Shown here: positions 29,451 to 39,063 of the stretch, piece after piece
How the letters are laid out: the number at the start of each line of letters is the position of its first letter
Numbering within the stretch: position 1 is the first letter of the stretch
NCBI RefSeq assembly: GCF_001238275.1
Contig: NZ_LGTB01000007.1
Location: forward strand, 124,001 to 188,000
Reading direction: 5' to 3'
From: Bradyrhizobium viridifuturi
GTDB lineage: Bacteria > Pseudomonadota > Alphaproteobacteria > Rhizobiales > Xanthobacteraceae
DNA: 64,000 nt
Program-made: the position numbers and the translations under genes
The notes under the pieces: generated by a model
Database searches by the model: none
What the model was told of the DNA's origin: nothing
The model's input: only the letters and a program-made list of their open reading frames with translations

Positions 29451-29888
29451 ATGACAAGCGTATCTTGCGTGCGGCCGGCAATTGCCGTCGCGATTGCCGC
29501 ATTGACGATGACGCTCTCGCCGGCGCGAGCCGACGTCGTCGTTCACATCGATAAATCATCGCAGCGCATGGCGGTCAGCGTCGACGGCGCGCCGCGCTAC
29601 AACTGGCCGGTGTCGACCGGACGCCGTGGTTACGGCACGCCGAACGGCGTGTTCCGTCCGCAGATGCTGGCGCGCCACTGGTACTCGCGGAAGTACTACA
29701 ACTCGCCGATGCCGTACTCGATCTTCTTCCATGGCGGCTTCGCGATCCACGGCACCTATGAGCTCACGCGTCTCGGCGGACCGGCCTCGCATGGTTGCGT
29801 GCGCCTGAATCCCTCGCACGCGGCGCTGCTCTATGGGCTGGTCGAGCGCAACGGCCGCGGCGGCACGCGGATCGAGATCACCAACTGA
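29451..29888 (+). CDS. L,D-transpeptidase (YkuD domain)
   Basis: L,D-transpeptidase of the YkuD family, 145 residues, a small single-domain form. A signal peptide (VAIAALTMTLSPARAD) leads to the domain, with the catalytic signature HGTYELTRLGGPASHGCVRL (His100, His114 and the nucleophile Cys116). These enzymes make 3-3 cross-links in peptidoglycan or attach outer-membrane proteins to it; the latter is common in Rhizobiales. The early part RYNWPVSTGRRGYGTPNG is also family-typical. It is divergent from mepA. Confidence 0.92.
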   Translation: MTSVSCVRPAIAVAIAALTMTLSPARADVVVHIDKSSQRMAVSVDGAPRYNWPVSTGRRGYGTPNGVFRPQMLARHWYSRKYYNSPMPYSIFFHGGFAIHGTYELTRLGGPASHGCVRLNPSHAALLYGLVERNGRGGTRIEITN

Positions 29889-30202
29889 CTCCGCAAGACG
29901 GGTTAACCTTCGCGCCTTAACCCCGCGATAACCTTGTCACACGCTGGCAAACATTGATGCGCTGGCGGCGCTTTTCGGCGCATTCATGTGCAGGCAGGCG
30001 CAGGTTTACTCTTCCTTCACCACGCTCCGGCGCCTTGGCGCTGCAAATCTGCGCTGTCGGCCGCGTGCGCAGTGCCGGCCACTCGCGCGCGGCGTGAACG
30101 CGCCTCCTAAGCAGGCATGCTGCGGCTTCTCAACGCGCGCAGCTATTCGTCAAGAGATACCAATTTTTCAGAGACTTATCGCAGAAATGTCGCCGAACTG
30201 GA
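29889..30202. other. Gene-free gap of 314 bases
   Basis: Between the L,D-transpeptidase and the GGDEF-EAL gene. I see no convincing gene, strong hairpin or repeat here. The frame that crosses it lacks a start and codon bias. It probably holds the promoter of the signalling gene. Confidence 0.5.
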
Positions 30203-32425
30203 ATGCGCGTGGGGCGTGCGATGCCGATGATGCGGCCGAAGAAGATCAAGAAACCAAAGCAGGCCAAACTGTCGGGCCGGCCGGGCCGCCGGCCCAAGCC
30301 GGTGCCGAGACTGTCGGGCAGTTCGCGCCGTACCGCTGTCGAGATCGGCGAGCTGGTGCGCCAGCGCGCGCAGGCCGAGGCGGCGATCGCCGACGCCCGC
30401 ACGTCCAACGCGCGGCTGCGCGAGGCGGTCGACATCCTTCCGCAAGGCATCGTGTTCCTGGACTCCGAAGGCCGCTATCTGCTCTGGAACAAGAAATACG
30501 CGGAAATCTACAAGCGCAGCTCCGATCTGTTCGAGCACGGTGCGCGTCTCGAAGACACCATCCGCATCGGCGTCGCGCGCGGCGACTATCCCGAGGCGAT
30601 AGGGCGCGAGGAAGAGTGGATCGCCGAGCGGCTCCAGAAGATGTACCAGCCGGGCGAGCGGCACGAGCAGGTCCTGGCCGATGGCCGCGTGGTGCTGATC
30701 GAGGAGCGATTGACCTCGGATGGCGGCATCGTCGGCCTGCGCGTCGACATCACCGAACTGAAGCAGCGCGAGGCGTCGTTCCGTCTGCTGTTCGAAGGCA
30801 ACCCGGTGCCGATGATCCTGTGCGCGCTCGACGGTGAACGGATCCTGGCGGTGAACGACGCGGCGATCGCGCATTACGGCTATGTGCGTGCCGAATTCGA
30901 GAAGATGACGATCAAGAGCCTGCAGGCGTTCGATCCCGAGCTGCCCTGGGCCGCCGGCCGCAGCAGCGACGAGCAGGCGGCGCGGACCTGGAAGCATGTG
31001 CGTGCGGACGGCACGCTGATCGACCTTGCGATCTATTCGCGCCAGCTGATGCATGGCGACCAGCCGGCGATGCTGCTCGCGCTGATGGACATCACCGAGC
31101 GCAAGCGCGCCGAGGCGCGGCTCGCCTTCATGGCCCAGCACGACAGCCTGACCGGCCTGCCGAACCGCAACCTGCTGCGCCAGCAGATGGAGGAGATGCT
31201 GCAGCACACCCGCCGCTCGACCGACAAGGTCGCGGTGCTGATGCTGGGGCTCGACAATTTCAAGGCGGTCAACGACACGCTCGGCCACGGCATCGGCGAC
31301 AAGCTGCTGCGCGGGGTTGCCAAGCGCCTGCGCTCGACGCTGCGCGAGGAGGATGCGCTCGCTCGTCTCAACTCCGATGAGTTCACCATCGTGCAGGGCG
31401 GCGTGATGCGGCCCGAGGACGCCGTGCTGCTGGCGCGGCGGATCCTGGATGCGATCGGCGAGCCCTATCTGCTCGAAGGACATTCGGTGGTGATCGGCGC
31501 GAGCATCGGGATCGCGATGTCGCCAGGCGACGGCGAGGATTCCGAAAAGCTGCTGAAGAGCGCCGACATGGCGCTGTCGCGCGCCAAGAGCGATTTCCGC
31601 GGCACCTTCTCGTTCTTCGAGGCCGAGATGGATGCGCGCGCCCAGAGCCGCCGCAAGATCGAGATCGACCTGCGCGATGCGATCCAGAACGAAGGCCTGC
31701 AGCCCTACTACCAGCCGCTGGTCGATCTCACCAGCGGACGCATCACCGGCCTCGAGGCGCTGGTGCGCTGGCCGCATCCGGAGCGCGGCATGATCTCGCC
31801 CGGCGAGTTCATCCCGGTGGCCGAGGAAACCGGCCTGATCAATCCGCTGGGCAGCCTGATGCTGCATCGTGCCTGCATGGACGCCGCGCAATGGCCCGAC
31901 GACGTGCGCGTCGCCGTCAATCTGTCGCCGCTGCAATTCCGTACCGGCAATCTGCTGGCGCTGGTCACCGATGCGCTGCGGCAATCCGGCCTGCCGGCGC
32001 GGCGGCTCGAGCTCGAGATCACCGAGACGCTGCTGCTCGAGAAGAGCAGCCAGGTGCTGGCGACGCTGCATGCGCTGCGCGCGCTCGGGGTGCGGATGTC
32101 GATGGACGATTTCGGCACCGGCTATTCGAGCCTCAGCTATCTGCGCAGCTTTCCGTTCGACAAGATCAAGATCGACCAGTCGTTCGTGCGCGACCTCGGC
32201 GCCAACCCGGACGCGCAGGCGATCGTGCGGTCGATCGTCAGCCTCGGCGTCGGGCTCGGCGTCACCATCACCGCCGAGGGCGTTGAGACCGAGGCGGAGT
32301 TGAGCTGCCTGCGCGCGGAGGGCTGCCACGAGGGCCAGGGCTTCCTGTTCAGCCGCGCCCGGCCGAACGCCGAGGTCGTCAGCCTGCTGAAGGCGCAGCG
32401 CGTCGCGACGGCGCTGGTGGCGTAG
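30203..32425 (+). CDS. PAS-PAS-GGDEF-EAL signalling protein with degenerate GGDEF
   Basis: Cyclic-di-GMP signalling protein of 740 residues. A basic N-terminus (MRVGRAMPMMRPKKIKK) and a short coiled coil lead to two PAS domains (about residues 75-190, where LPQGIVFLDSEGRYLLWNKK opens the first, and about 195-310). A GGDEF domain follows (about 315-480), then an EAL domain (about 495-735). The GGDEF signature is replaced by LNSDEF near residue 390, so diguanylate cyclase activity is doubtful. The EAL domain keeps EALVRW, NLSPLQF, ELEITET, DDFGTGYSSLSYL and KIDQSFV, so phosphodiesterase activity is likely. No membrane helix is seen. The GGDEF part may instead bind GTP and regulate the EAL domain. 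Confidence 0.9.
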   Translation: MRVGRAMPMMRPKKIKKPKQAKLSGRPGRRPKPVPRLSGSSRRTAVEIGELVRQRAQAEAAIADARTSNARLREAVDILPQGIVFLDSEGRYLLWNKKYAEIYKRSSDLFEHGARLEDTIRIGVARGDYPEAIGREEEWIAERLQKMYQPGERHEQVLADGRVVLIEERLTSDGGIVGLRVDITELKQREASFRLLFEGNPVPMILCALDGERILAVNDAAIAHYGYVRAEFEKMTIKSLQAFDPELPWAAGRSSDEQAARTWKHVRADGTLIDLAIYSRQLMHGDQPAMLLALMDITERKRAEARLAFMAQHDSLTGLPNRNLLRQQMEEMLQHTRRSTDKVAVLMLGLDNFKAVNDTLGHGIGDKLLRGVAKRLRSTLREEDALARLNSDEFTIVQGGVMRPEDAVLLARRILDAIGEPYLLEGHSVVIGASIGIAMSPGDGEDSEKLLKSADMALSRAKSDFRGTFSFFEAEMDARAQSRRKIEIDLRDAIQNEGLQPYYQPLVDLTSGRITGLEALVRWPHPERGMISPGEFIPVAEETGLINPLGSLMLHRACMDAAQWPDDVRVAVNLSPLQFRTGNLLALVTDALRQSGLPARRLELEITETLLLEKSSQVLATLHALRALGVRMSMDDFGTGYSSLSYLRSFPFDKIKIDQSFVRDLGANPDAQAIVRSIVSLGVGLGVTITAEGVETEAELSCLRAEGCHEGQGFLFSRARPNAEVVSLLKAQRVATALVA

Positions 32426-32442
32426 AAACTCTGTACTCTCCG

Positions 32443-32528
32443 CGTCATTGCGAGGAGCGAAGCAACGAAGCAATCCATCGTCCCGCATGCGTGGAAGCAT
32501 GGATTGCTTCGCTTCGCTCGCAATGACG
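32443..32528. repeat. Palindromic intergenic repeat (CGTCATTGCGAG type)
   Basis: Inverted repeat just after the GGDEF-EAL gene. The left arm begins cgtcattgcgaggagcgaag and the right arm ends cttcgctcgcaatgacg; the arms also share an inner GCAATCCAT / ATGGATTGC pair. A compound copy of the same type lies at 56579-56700. Confidence 0.8.
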
Positions 32529-32551
32529 GCGGAGAGGATTGCGCCCGATCG

Positions 32552-33010
32552 CTAAGACCTTCGTCTGTTCAAATGATAGGTCAGCGCCAGCGCCACGCAG
32601 TGGCGCAGCGCTGCCTCCGGAAGCTTGCCTCCGACGTCGAGCAGGATCGCGCGGTTGCCGCTGTAGCTGAGCTCGGGATAGAGCTCGCGGAAGGTCTCGA
32701 CCAGATTGGTCTGGCAGTGGAAATAGACCGCGACCTGATCGGTGGCCGGCTTCACCTGGTCGATCCGGATCGTGCTGCCGCTGCCGGTCTCCGGCGTCAG
32801 GTAGCTCGGCTGGCTCCATTTCAGCGTCTCTTCCAGCGCGCCGACGCCCTTGGTCGCCTTTGCGGTCTCGAAGATCAGCCGCCGCAACGCCAGCAGCTTG
32901 GCCTTGACGGGGGCAGGGTAGGCGCCGAACAGCGTCTCTGCGGAGGCGGCATTGCCCTGGCGCGGCTTCTTCGTCACGCTGGTGCTCGATTTCTTCATCG
33001 GTCCGGTCAT
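32552..33010 (-). CDS. DUF1801-family protein
   Basis: Small protein of 152 residues of the DUF1801 / YdhG-like family. A lysine-rich, probably disordered N-terminus (MTGPMKKSSTSVTKKPRQGN) precedes the domain. Family features are YPAPVKAKLLALRRLIFETA, LEETLKWSQPSYLTPETG (the WSQPSY segment) and VYFHCQTNLVETFRELYP. The biochemical function of this family is not established. It is divergent from the RDD gene, 116 bases apart, and ends before the palindromic repeat. Confidence 0.83.
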   Translation of the reverse strand: MTGPMKKSSTSVTKKPRQGNAASAETLFGAYPAPVKAKLLALRRLIFETAKATKGVGALEETLKWSQPSYLTPETGSGSTIRIDQVKPATDQVAVYFHCQTNLVETFRELYPELSYSGNRAILLDVGGKLPEAALRHCVALALTYHLNRRRS

Positions 33011-33126
33011 GGTTGCTTTTGCAGGCGTGCGGAGAAACTAGGCTAACCGCCCGCCGCGTGATAGCCCTTGCTTGAACCTTCGCCGTCATCGTCTCGTCTG
33101 ATAGGTAGGAGACGTACGAGAGCGGG

Positions 33127-33873
33127 ATGAACCCGATGAGCGTTGCCAGCACCGTTCCATCCGCGGCGGCCGCGCCGCTCTATGCGCGGTTCTCTCGCCG
33201 CTTTCGCGGCATCTTCATCGATTGGATCGTCACGCTGCTGACGATCGCCGGCGCGTTGCTGGTGGCGTCCACGGTAGCGATCGACTCCGTTTCGCGTGCG
33301 CTCGGGTTCGCCGTGATCGCAGCCCTGGTGCTTTACGAGCCGGTCCTGGTGTCATTCACCGGCGGCACCGTCGGGCATCATCTCACCAATCTGCGCGTGG
33401 TCGACGACGCGACCGGCGGCAATGTCGGCTTCCTGAAGGCCTGCGCGCGGCTCCTGATCAAGAGCTTCCTCGGCTGGTACTCGTTCGTCATCATCGCGGC
33501 AACCCGCCGCAACCAGGCGATCCACGATCTGGTGACACGGTCGACGGTGCAGATTCGCGATCCCGCGAAGGCGCGACCGGGCCAGTTTGTCACCGAGCGG
33601 ATTGAAGAGACGCGCGCGTCCCTGATGCCGGCGCGCTGGCAGCGCATCCTGGTGACACTGCTGTATCTGCTGCTCACATTCTTTTTCGTCACCTTGCTCG
33701 CCGTGATCGCCGAGACGCTGCTGGGAGGCTGTGCGTTCCACTCTTGCGCGCCCGTGCTAAGGGTCGTCGGCCTCGTCCTCGATGTCGGGCTGCTGCTGGC
33801 AATGGCGGGGATCATCGCACTGGGCTGGAAGGGCAAGCTGCCCGGCGCGCGGGTCAGCCGCGCCTCACGATGA
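33127..33873 (+). CDS. RDD-family membrane protein
   Basis: Integral membrane protein of the RDD family, 248 residues. The domain begins YARFSRRFRGIFIDWIVTLL, where the Arg/Asp pattern of the first helix is visible, and continues with TGGTVGHHLTNLRVVD and IKSFLGWYSFVIIAATRRNQ, then AIHDLVTRSTV. Two more helices in the C-terminal part (LVTLLYLLLTFFFVTLLAV and VVGLVLDVGLLLAMAGIIAL) are an addition to the basic fold. RDD proteins are suspected of transport, but their function is generally unproven. It is convergent with the chemoreceptor gene. Confidence 0.85.
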   Translation: MNPMSVASTVPSAAAAPLYARFSRRFRGIFIDWIVTLLTIAGALLVASTVAIDSVSRALGFAVIAALVLYEPVLVSFTGGTVGHHLTNLRVVDDATGGNVGFLKACARLLIKSFLGWYSFVIIAATRRNQAIHDLVTRSTVQIRDPAKARPGQFVTERIEETRASLMPARWQRILVTLLYLLLTFFFVTLLAVIAETLLGGCAFHSCAPVLRVVGLVLDVGLLLAMAGIIALGWKGKLPGARVSRASR

Positions 33874-33935
33874 CAGCGCCTTGAACGTCATATAGAGCGC
33901 CATCAGCGACACCACGACGTCGCCGGGTCCATCGC

Positions 33936-35903
33936 TCAGGCCGCGTTGCGCAGTCCGGCGAGGAATGTATCGACGCTATGCGAAAGCGCGGAGGCGTGAT
34001 CGCCGAGCTGGCCTGATGTATCCAGCACGGTGCCGGTGAGCGCCCGCGATTGGCCGGCGGCCTGGCTCGCGCCCGCGATATTGGCGGAGACCTCGACGGT
34101 CCCGGAGGAGGCCTGCTGCACGCTGCGGGCGATCTCCCGCGTCGCCGAATCCTGCTGCTCGACGGCGGCCGCGATCGCGGTGGCGATGCCGGAGATCTCG
34201 CGGATGGTCCCGCTGATGTCGCCGATCGCGCTGACGCAATTGCCGGTGGCCGACTGGATCGCGCCGACCTGGCCGGCGATCTCGTCGGTCGCCTTCGCGG
34301 TCTGGCTCGCCAGTTCCTTCACCTCTGACGCGACCACGGCGAAGCCGCGACCGGCCTCGCCGGCGCGCGCGGCCTCGATGGTGGCGTTGAGCGCCAGCAG
34401 ATTGGTCTGGCTCGCGATCGCGCTGATCAGGCGCAGCACGTCGCCGATCTTCTCGGCGGATGCGGCAAGGCTCGTCACCATCTCGGTGGTTTCCATCGCC
34501 TTGGCCACCGCATTGTCGGCGACGCGGCTGGAATGGGTGACCTGGCGGCCGATCTCGGTTATCGAGGACGCCAGCTCCTCGGTTGCGGCGGCGACCGCGT
34601 TGACGCTGGCCGACGCCTCCTCGGACGCGGCGGCTGCCGCCGCGGTCCGTTCCGAGGTGCCGTTGACGCTGGTGGTGATCTCGCCTACGACGCGCTGCAT
34701 GTCGCCCGACGAGCGCGCGACGGCGGCGACCATGCCCTTGACGTCGGCTTCGAAGCGGTCAGCCATCTGCCGCTGCAGCGCCTGCTTGTCGGCCGCAGCC
34801 TTCACCTTGTCGGCTTCCTGCGCATCGCGCAGCGACGAGGTTTCGAGCATGCTGCGGCGGAACACATCGACGGCCTTCGCCATCGTGCCGAGCTCGTCGC
34901 GGCGCTCGCTGCCGGGGATCGTGACGCTGGTGTCGCCGCTGGACAGGCGGTTCATGACCGCGGTGATCGCGATGAGCGGCCGTGACAGGCCGCGGCCGAG
35001 CAGGAATGCGAGCAGCACGGCTGCGGCCAGGATCGCGACCACGCCGAGGATCAGATTGCGCTGCGCGCTCGCCGCCGCGGCTGCATAGTCGCTGGTGTCC
35101 TTGATGATCTCGAGCACGGCGACCGGTTCGCCGGCATAGTTCTTGATCTGGCCGAGATAGAGCTCGACCGCATGGCCGTCGAGAACAGCGTCGCGCAGCA
35201 CGGCGGCACCGCTCATCACGCTCTTGAGCTCGTCCTGGGTCGCGACCGCGGTGTCGCCGAAGGTCGAGGACAGCCGCTTGAAGCCCTGGCCGTCGAACGA
35301 ATGCACCGCGAGGTCGATGCCGAAGCGCTTCTTGGCGCGGTCGACGAATTCCTTGCCGAAGGCGACGCCGATGTCGACGTTGCCCAGGGTCTTGCCGTCG
35401 CGCATGACCGGGGTCATGCCGAAGATCGAAAGCGCCTCGCGGCCCGGCTCGACGCCGACGATTGGTTTGCCGGCCTTGATCGATTCCACCACCGTGGTGC
35501 GCCGCGTCGAGGCGTCGTCGCCGAAGGTTTTCGGCGCGTGGACCCGGTAGAAGCTCGTCGCCGGGGCCTGCCAGAACGAGATCAGCGGGATGCCCTGCGC
35601 CTTGATCGACGCCCAGGGAGCGCCGAGCAGCTTGCCGAGCCCATCGCGATCGCCCTTGGCGATGGCATCCTCGACCGGCGGCAGGGCGGCGATGGCTGCC
35701 GAGACTGCAAGCGCAGTGCGGCCTTCATAGTCGATCGCCGCAATGACGCTGTCATATTGCAGCTTGAGCTGCTGATCGAGCGCGAGCCGGGTCAGTGCGC
35801 GCTGCTGGCTGATCGAGAAGCCGCCGAGGATGGCGCAGGCGACTGCGACGGTCAGTGAAATCGCCAGGATCAGGCGGGCGGCAATCGATCGAAGCGTGAA
35901 CAT
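33936..35903 (-). CDS. Methyl-accepting chemotaxis protein
   Basis: Transmembrane chemoreceptor of 655 residues. It begins at the ATG at 35903 ([20 protein letters not shown]); the frame is open further right but without coding character. A periplasmic sensor part (about residues 35-285) resembles a double Cache-type domain, with [20 protein letters not shown] and [21 protein letters not shown] second helix ([21 protein letters not shown]) leads into a HAMP segment and a long helical signalling domain. The conserved hairpin tip reads [20 protein letters not shown], then [19 protein letters not shown]. It should pass ligand signals to CheA/CheW. The ligand is unknown. Confidence 0.93.
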   Translation of the reverse strand: MFTLRSIAARLILAISLTVAVACAILGGFSISQQRALTRLALDQQLKLQYDSVIAAIDYEGRTALAVSAAIAALPPVEDAIAKGDRDGLGKLLGAPWASIKAQGIPLISFWQAPATSFYRVHAPKTFGDDASTRRTTVVESIKAGKPIVGVEPGREALSIFGMTPVMRDGKTLGNVDIGVAFGKEFVDRAKKRFGIDLAVHSFDGQGFKRLSSTFGDTAVATQDELKSVMSGAAVLRDAVLDGHAVELYLGQIKNYAGEPVAVLEIIKDTSDYAAAAASAQRNLILGVVAILAAAVLLAFLLGRGLSRPLIAITAVMNRLSSGDTSVTIPGSERRDELGTMAKAVDVFRRSMLETSSLRDAQEADKVKAAADKQALQRQMADRFEADVKGMVAAVARSSGDMQRVVGEITTSVNGTSERTAAAAAASEEASASVNAVAAATEELASSITEIGRQVTHSSRVADNAVAKAMETTEMVTSLAASAEKIGDVLRLISAIASQTNLLALNATIEAARAGEAGRGFAVVASEVKELASQTAKATDEIAGQVGAIQSATGNCVSAIGDISGTIREISGIATAIAAAVEQQDSATREIARSVQQASSGTVEVSANIAGASQAAGQSRALTGTVLDTSGQLGDHASALSHSVDTFLAGLRNAA

Positions 35904-36033
35904 GGGACCAGCGGAACTCCAGGCATTAGCGCCGTCCGCAAACTCCCAGAAAAAGCTTAACAACCGGATGTTGCGCCGCCGAAAATTCGCGCCGGACCAT
36001 CGTCGCCGGTGCCTACTTTCGTACCATGCGCTG

Positions 36034-36068
36034 AAGCATGATCCGGGAAAGTGCCAAGCGGTTCTCCG
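36034..36068. repeat. Partial copy of the AGCATGATC repeat
   Basis: The sequence aagcatgatccgggaaagtg with its continuation to agcggttctccg resembles the reverse complement of the repeat arm at 40495-40541. It lies between the chemoreceptor start and the TetR gene, in a 273-base gap. Confidence 0.5.
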
Positions 36069-36151
36069 CAAGGTGCTTCGGGAGAACAAGCGGACATCGC
36101 GAACCTGCGTTGAAATTGGTCGAGCAGGTCCAAAGCGGCTGCTTGATTTAA

Positions 36152-36165
36152 AGACCGTTTGGTCT
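36152..36165. promoter_or_regulatory. Probable TetR operator upstream of the regulator gene
   Basis: Perfect dyad AGACC-GTTT-GGTCT, 11 bases before the TetR start codon. The core GACC-N4-GGTC recurs at 36835-36846 in front of the transporter gene, which is what a shared operator of this regulator would look like. Inferred from position and symmetry. Confidence 0.65.
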
Positions 36166-36176
36166 ATATTTCTCTG

Positions 36177-36791
36177 ATGAACAACCGAACCTCGGCGCCA
36201 TTGCCCCGCGGTCGCCCGCGGAGTTTCGATGAGGACGCCGCCGTCGAACGTGCGATGGGCGTGTTCTGGTCGCGCGGCTATCACGCCACGGCGCTGCCAG
36301 ACCTGCTTCGTGCGACGAAGCTCTCGCGTGGCAGCCTTTACGCTGCTTTCGGCGACAAGCACTCGCTGTTCCTGCGCGCGCTCGACTGTTACATCGACGA
36401 TGCCGTGACACGGATAGATATCGAGCTTGACCCTCGCAAGGATCCGGTGGACGGCCTGCGCGCCTACCTTGCTGGATATGTTGACCGCACCAGCGGCGCC
36501 CATGGTCGGCGCGGATGTCTGGTGATCGCCACAACCATGGAACTGGCCGGCCACGACGCTGACGTTAATCGCCGCATCGCGAGCTTCTTCAAAGTCATGG
36601 AGGTGCGGGTGGCGGATGCACTTTCCCGCGCGAAGGTGGCGGGCAAGTTGGCCGACGGTGTCGACCCTGCAATTGCTGCCCGCATTCTCGTCTGTTTCGT
36701 TGAAGGGCTGCGCGTGATCAGCAAGACGGCGCCGACGGGCGCCATAACGCACGCCGCCGCCGACGCTCTGCTCGATCGTTTCATCAGGTAG
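36177..36791 (+). CDS. TetR/AcrR-family repressor
   Basis: TetR/AcrR-family transcriptional regulator of 204 residues, starting at the ATG at 36177 ([20 protein letters not shown]). The helix-turn-helix lies at about residues 36-60 ([20 protein letters not shown], then [16 protein letters not shown]). The C-terminal ligand domain resembles the TetR_C_16/AcrR group ([20 protein letters not shown]). A perfect dyad just before the start and a matching one before the downstream EamA transporter suggest it represses itself and the transporter. The inducer is unknown. The two genes are 71 bases apart on the same strand. Confidence 0.9.
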   Translation: MNNRTSAPLPRGRPRSFDEDAAVERAMGVFWSRGYHATALPDLLRATKLSRGSLYAAFGDKHSLFLRALDCYIDDAVTRIDIELDPRKDPVDGLRAYLAGYVDRTSGAHGRRGCLVIATTMELAGHDADVNRRIASFFKVMEVRVADALSRAKVAGKLADGVDPAIAARILVCFVEGLRVISKTAPTGAITHAAADALLDRFIR

Positions 36792-36834
36792 GCAAATCCA
36801 CCGCCCGTTCTCGCAATCGGCTCGCCGATATATG

Positions 36835-36846
36835 GACCAATCGGTC
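36835..36846. promoter_or_regulatory. Probable TetR operator upstream of the transporter gene
   Basis: Dyad GACC-AATC-GGTC, 16 bases before the EamA start codon and just ahead of its ribosome site (aaaggag). It shares both half-sites and the 4-base spacer with the dyad at 36152-36165. Confidence 0.65.
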
Positions 36847-36862
36847 GTTAAAGGAGAATACC

Positions 36863-37723
36863 ATGTCCGCGATCCAGATTGTTTGCGCGGTGGCCGTTCC
36901 CCTGTTGTGGGGTTATCAGTTCGTGGTCATCAAAGTGGGCGTTACGGAGTTTCCGCCGTTCTTCTTCCTTGCGCTGCGTTTCCTCGCCACCGCGCTCCTG
37001 CTCATTCCGTTCGTCAAAAAGCCCACGCGTGAACAGTTGCGTCCTATCGCAGCTATCTCGTTCTTTCTCGGTGGACTGAATTTCGGGCTCTTCTACGTGG
37101 GTCTTGGGCTCGGCTCAGGAAGCATGACGGCTGTTGCATATCTGCTCTCCACGCCCTTCATGGTCCTGTTGGCGTGGCCGCTGCTTGCGGAGAGGCCGTC
37201 TCTCACGACCGTCTCGGGAGTAGCGCTTGCATTCGCCGGCGTCTTTGTGTTGAGGGCGGAGCCCGGCCTGTCGGCAAACGGGCTGCCACTGCTGCTGGTG
37301 ATCGGAGCTGCCTTCGCGTTCGCGGTATCCAACGTCCTGACGAAACGCTACGGCCCTTTTGACCCCTTGATGTTGATGGGGTGGTCGTCGCTGTTCACGG
37401 TGCCGCAGGTGATGCTGATGTCGTTGCTGCTTGAATATGGACAACTGGCGAGCCTCGTTGCTGCGGATGAACGTGGCTGGCTGGCACTCGCCTACACAAT
37501 TTTCATCGGAGGGATTGTCGGATTTGGCCTTTGGTTCTGGCTGATCGCTCGCTGCTCCATGGGGCGGGTCGCCCCGTTCAGTCTGCTCCTGCCGGTGTTC
37601 GCCCTCATGTCGAGCGCATTGTTCCTTGGCGAGCCGATGACTCCGAAGTTGATTATTGGTGCGCTGCTGGCGATCTCTGGTGTTGCCTTGACACAGTTTA
37701 GGCCGAGCGCTCGAACGATTTGA
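36863..37723 (+). CDS. EamA/DMT-family transporter
   Basis: Drug/metabolite transporter superfamily protein of the EamA type, 286 residues with ten predicted helices in two five-helix repeats. The first repeat includes [20 protein letters not shown] and [20 protein letters not shown]; the second includes [19 protein letters not shown] and ends [12 protein letters not shown]. It probably exports a small metabolite or amino acid. A strong ribosome site (aaaggag) is present. A TetR regulator lies directly upstream, with matching dyads before both genes, so it is likely an efflux gene induced by its substrate. The substrate is unknown. Confidence 0.88.
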   Translation: MSAIQIVCAVAVPLLWGYQFVVIKVGVTEFPPFFFLALRFLATALLLIPFVKKPTREQLRPIAAISFFLGGLNFGLFYVGLGLGSGSMTAVAYLLSTPFMVLLAWPLLAERPSLTTVSGVALAFAGVFVLRAEPGLSANGLPLLLVIGAAFAFAVSNVLTKRYGPFDPLMLMGWSSLFTVPQVMLMSLLLEYGQLASLVAADERGWLALAYTIFIGGIVGFGLWFWLIARCSMGRVAPFSLLLPVFALMSSALFLGEPMTPKLIIGALLAISGVALTQFRPSARTI

Positions 37724-37749
37724 GCACGCGCCCCGGTTCAAATCTGACT

Positions 37750-38922
37750 TCAGCGCGCCGTCGGCGGGGCTGCGAGATTGCCCGACAGGATCGCCTTGCC
37801 GGCATCCTCATACTGGGTGTCGCGGGCCTGGATCTGCTGCGCGATCGCGTGCATGTCACGAAACCTTCGCTCGAACGGATTCTTGGCGAACACCGCGGTG
37901 GCCCCCGAAATGTGATAGGCGATGTCGACCACGGAGGCCGACTGGTGGATGGTCCAGGTCGAGGCGATGCGGATCGCGATGCGGTGCGCCTCGGTGATGG
38001 GACCGCCGCTCGCAAGATCGCTCCAGACGTCGTGTGCGGTTGCGTACAGATAGGCGCGCGCGGCGCGCAGGCTGGCCTCGGTGCGGCCGATCTGGCCCTG
38101 CACCGCGTTGTTGTCGCGCATCGCTTTCAGGCCTTGCGGAGTCTTGCCCCGCGCGAGCTCGGTCGCCGCATCCAGCGTCGCGCGGGCGACGCCGAGCGCG
38201 GTCGCCGCAAAGCCCATGCTGAACACCATGTTGGTGGTGAGCTTGTAGAGCGGCCCTCCCTCGCGGCACGCGCCGGGATCGTCGCGCAGTGCGGCGAATT
38301 TCTCCGGGATGAAGAGGTTGTCGACCGAATAGGAATCGGTGCCGGTGCCTTTGAGGCCGATCACGTCCCAGACGTCGTACATCACAGCTGACGACATCGG
38401 GAACAAGATGGTGCGAATCTCCGGCGAGCCGTCGGTCTTCTTGCGCGGAGAACCGTCGGCCTCGACGACACGGACATGGGCGCCGAGCCAGCTCGCCTGC
38501 CGCGAGCCCGAGGCGAAATCCCAGCGCGCGCTGGCGCGGTAGCCGCCGGGCTCGGCACGGACCTCATGCGCGATTGCGCCCCAGGCCAGGATGCCGGGCG
38601 CGGTGTTGAAGATCTCATTGGCCACGTCGGGCTCGAGATAGGCCGCGGTCATCGCGCAGACGCTGCACTGGCCGAGGCACCAGGCGGTCGACGCATCGGC
38701 CTTGGCGATCTCCTCCTGCATCTGCATGAAGGCGTCCAGCGTCGCCTCGGCGCCGCCGAAGCGCTTCGGCAGCAGCGCGCGATACAGCCCGTTCTCGACC
38801 AGCGCCGCGGTGACGGACGGCGTCAGCCGCCGGGTCCGTTCGATCTCGTCGGCTTCGGCAATGATCAGCGGCGCCAGCGCGCGTGCCCGCTCGACAAGGT
38901 CTACTCCCTGCGGCCTGTTCAT
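37750..38922 (-). CDS. Acyl-CoA dehydrogenase-like flavin monooxygenase
   Basis: Acyl-CoA dehydrogenase-fold protein of 390 residues, starting at the ATG at 38922 (MNRPQGVDLVERARALAPLI). The N-terminal helical domain has LYRALLPKRFGGAEATLDAF, and the middle has STAWCLGQCSVCAMTAAYLE and WDVIGLKGTGTDSYSVDNLF, typical of the acyl-CoA dehydrogenase superfamily. The Ser/Trp pattern and the lack of the catalytic Glu context fit the group D flavin monooxygenases (HsaA/HpaH-like or DszC-like) rather than a fatty-acid enzyme. Such enzymes need a flavin reductase; none is adjacent. It is convergent with the EamA gene, 26 bases apart. The substrate is unknown. Confidence 0.83.
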   Translation of the reverse strand: MNRPQGVDLVERARALAPLIIAEADEIERTRRLTPSVTAALVENGLYRALLPKRFGGAEATLDAFMQMQEEIAKADASTAWCLGQCSVCAMTAAYLEPDVANEIFNTAPGILAWGAIAHEVRAEPGGYRASARWDFASGSRQASWLGAHVRVVEADGSPRKKTDGSPEIRTILFPMSSAVMYDVWDVIGLKGTGTDSYSVDNLFIPEKFAALRDDPGACREGGPLYKLTTNMVFSMGFAATALGVARATLDAATELARGKTPQGLKAMRDNNAVQGQIGRTEASLRAARAYLYATAHDVWSDLASGGPITEAHRIAIRIASTWTIHQSASVVDIAYHISGATAVFAKNPFERRFRDMHAIAQQIQARDTQYEDAGKAILSGNLAAPPTAR

Positions 38923-39063
38923 GCTTTTCCTCGGCCCGTTCTGACATTCTTGTTGAGGGCGCACGATGGTGACCCATCCGGCAGGGGAGGGCAAGGCGGG
39001 ACGGCGCCGATGCAGATCAGCTATCCGTCACTGATGACGCGAGCGCGGCGAACGCATCGGCGC

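Noticed and set aside
30176-32500. Long open frame (774 codons) opposite the GGDEF-EAL gene
   Set aside because: Antisense shadow; composition is unlike a real protein, and the plus-strand gene is well supported.
33865-33936. Minus-strand hydrophobic tail (VVVSLMALYMTFKALSS) after the chemoreceptor stop
   Set aside because: It looks like the end of a lost membrane protein, but only about 24 codons exist and they overlap the RDD gene end; too short to support.
35904-36752. N-terminal extension of the chemoreceptor by 283 codons
   Set aside because: It runs through intergenic DNA, the operator dyad and the whole TetR gene on the opposite strand; a normal first helix begins at 35903.
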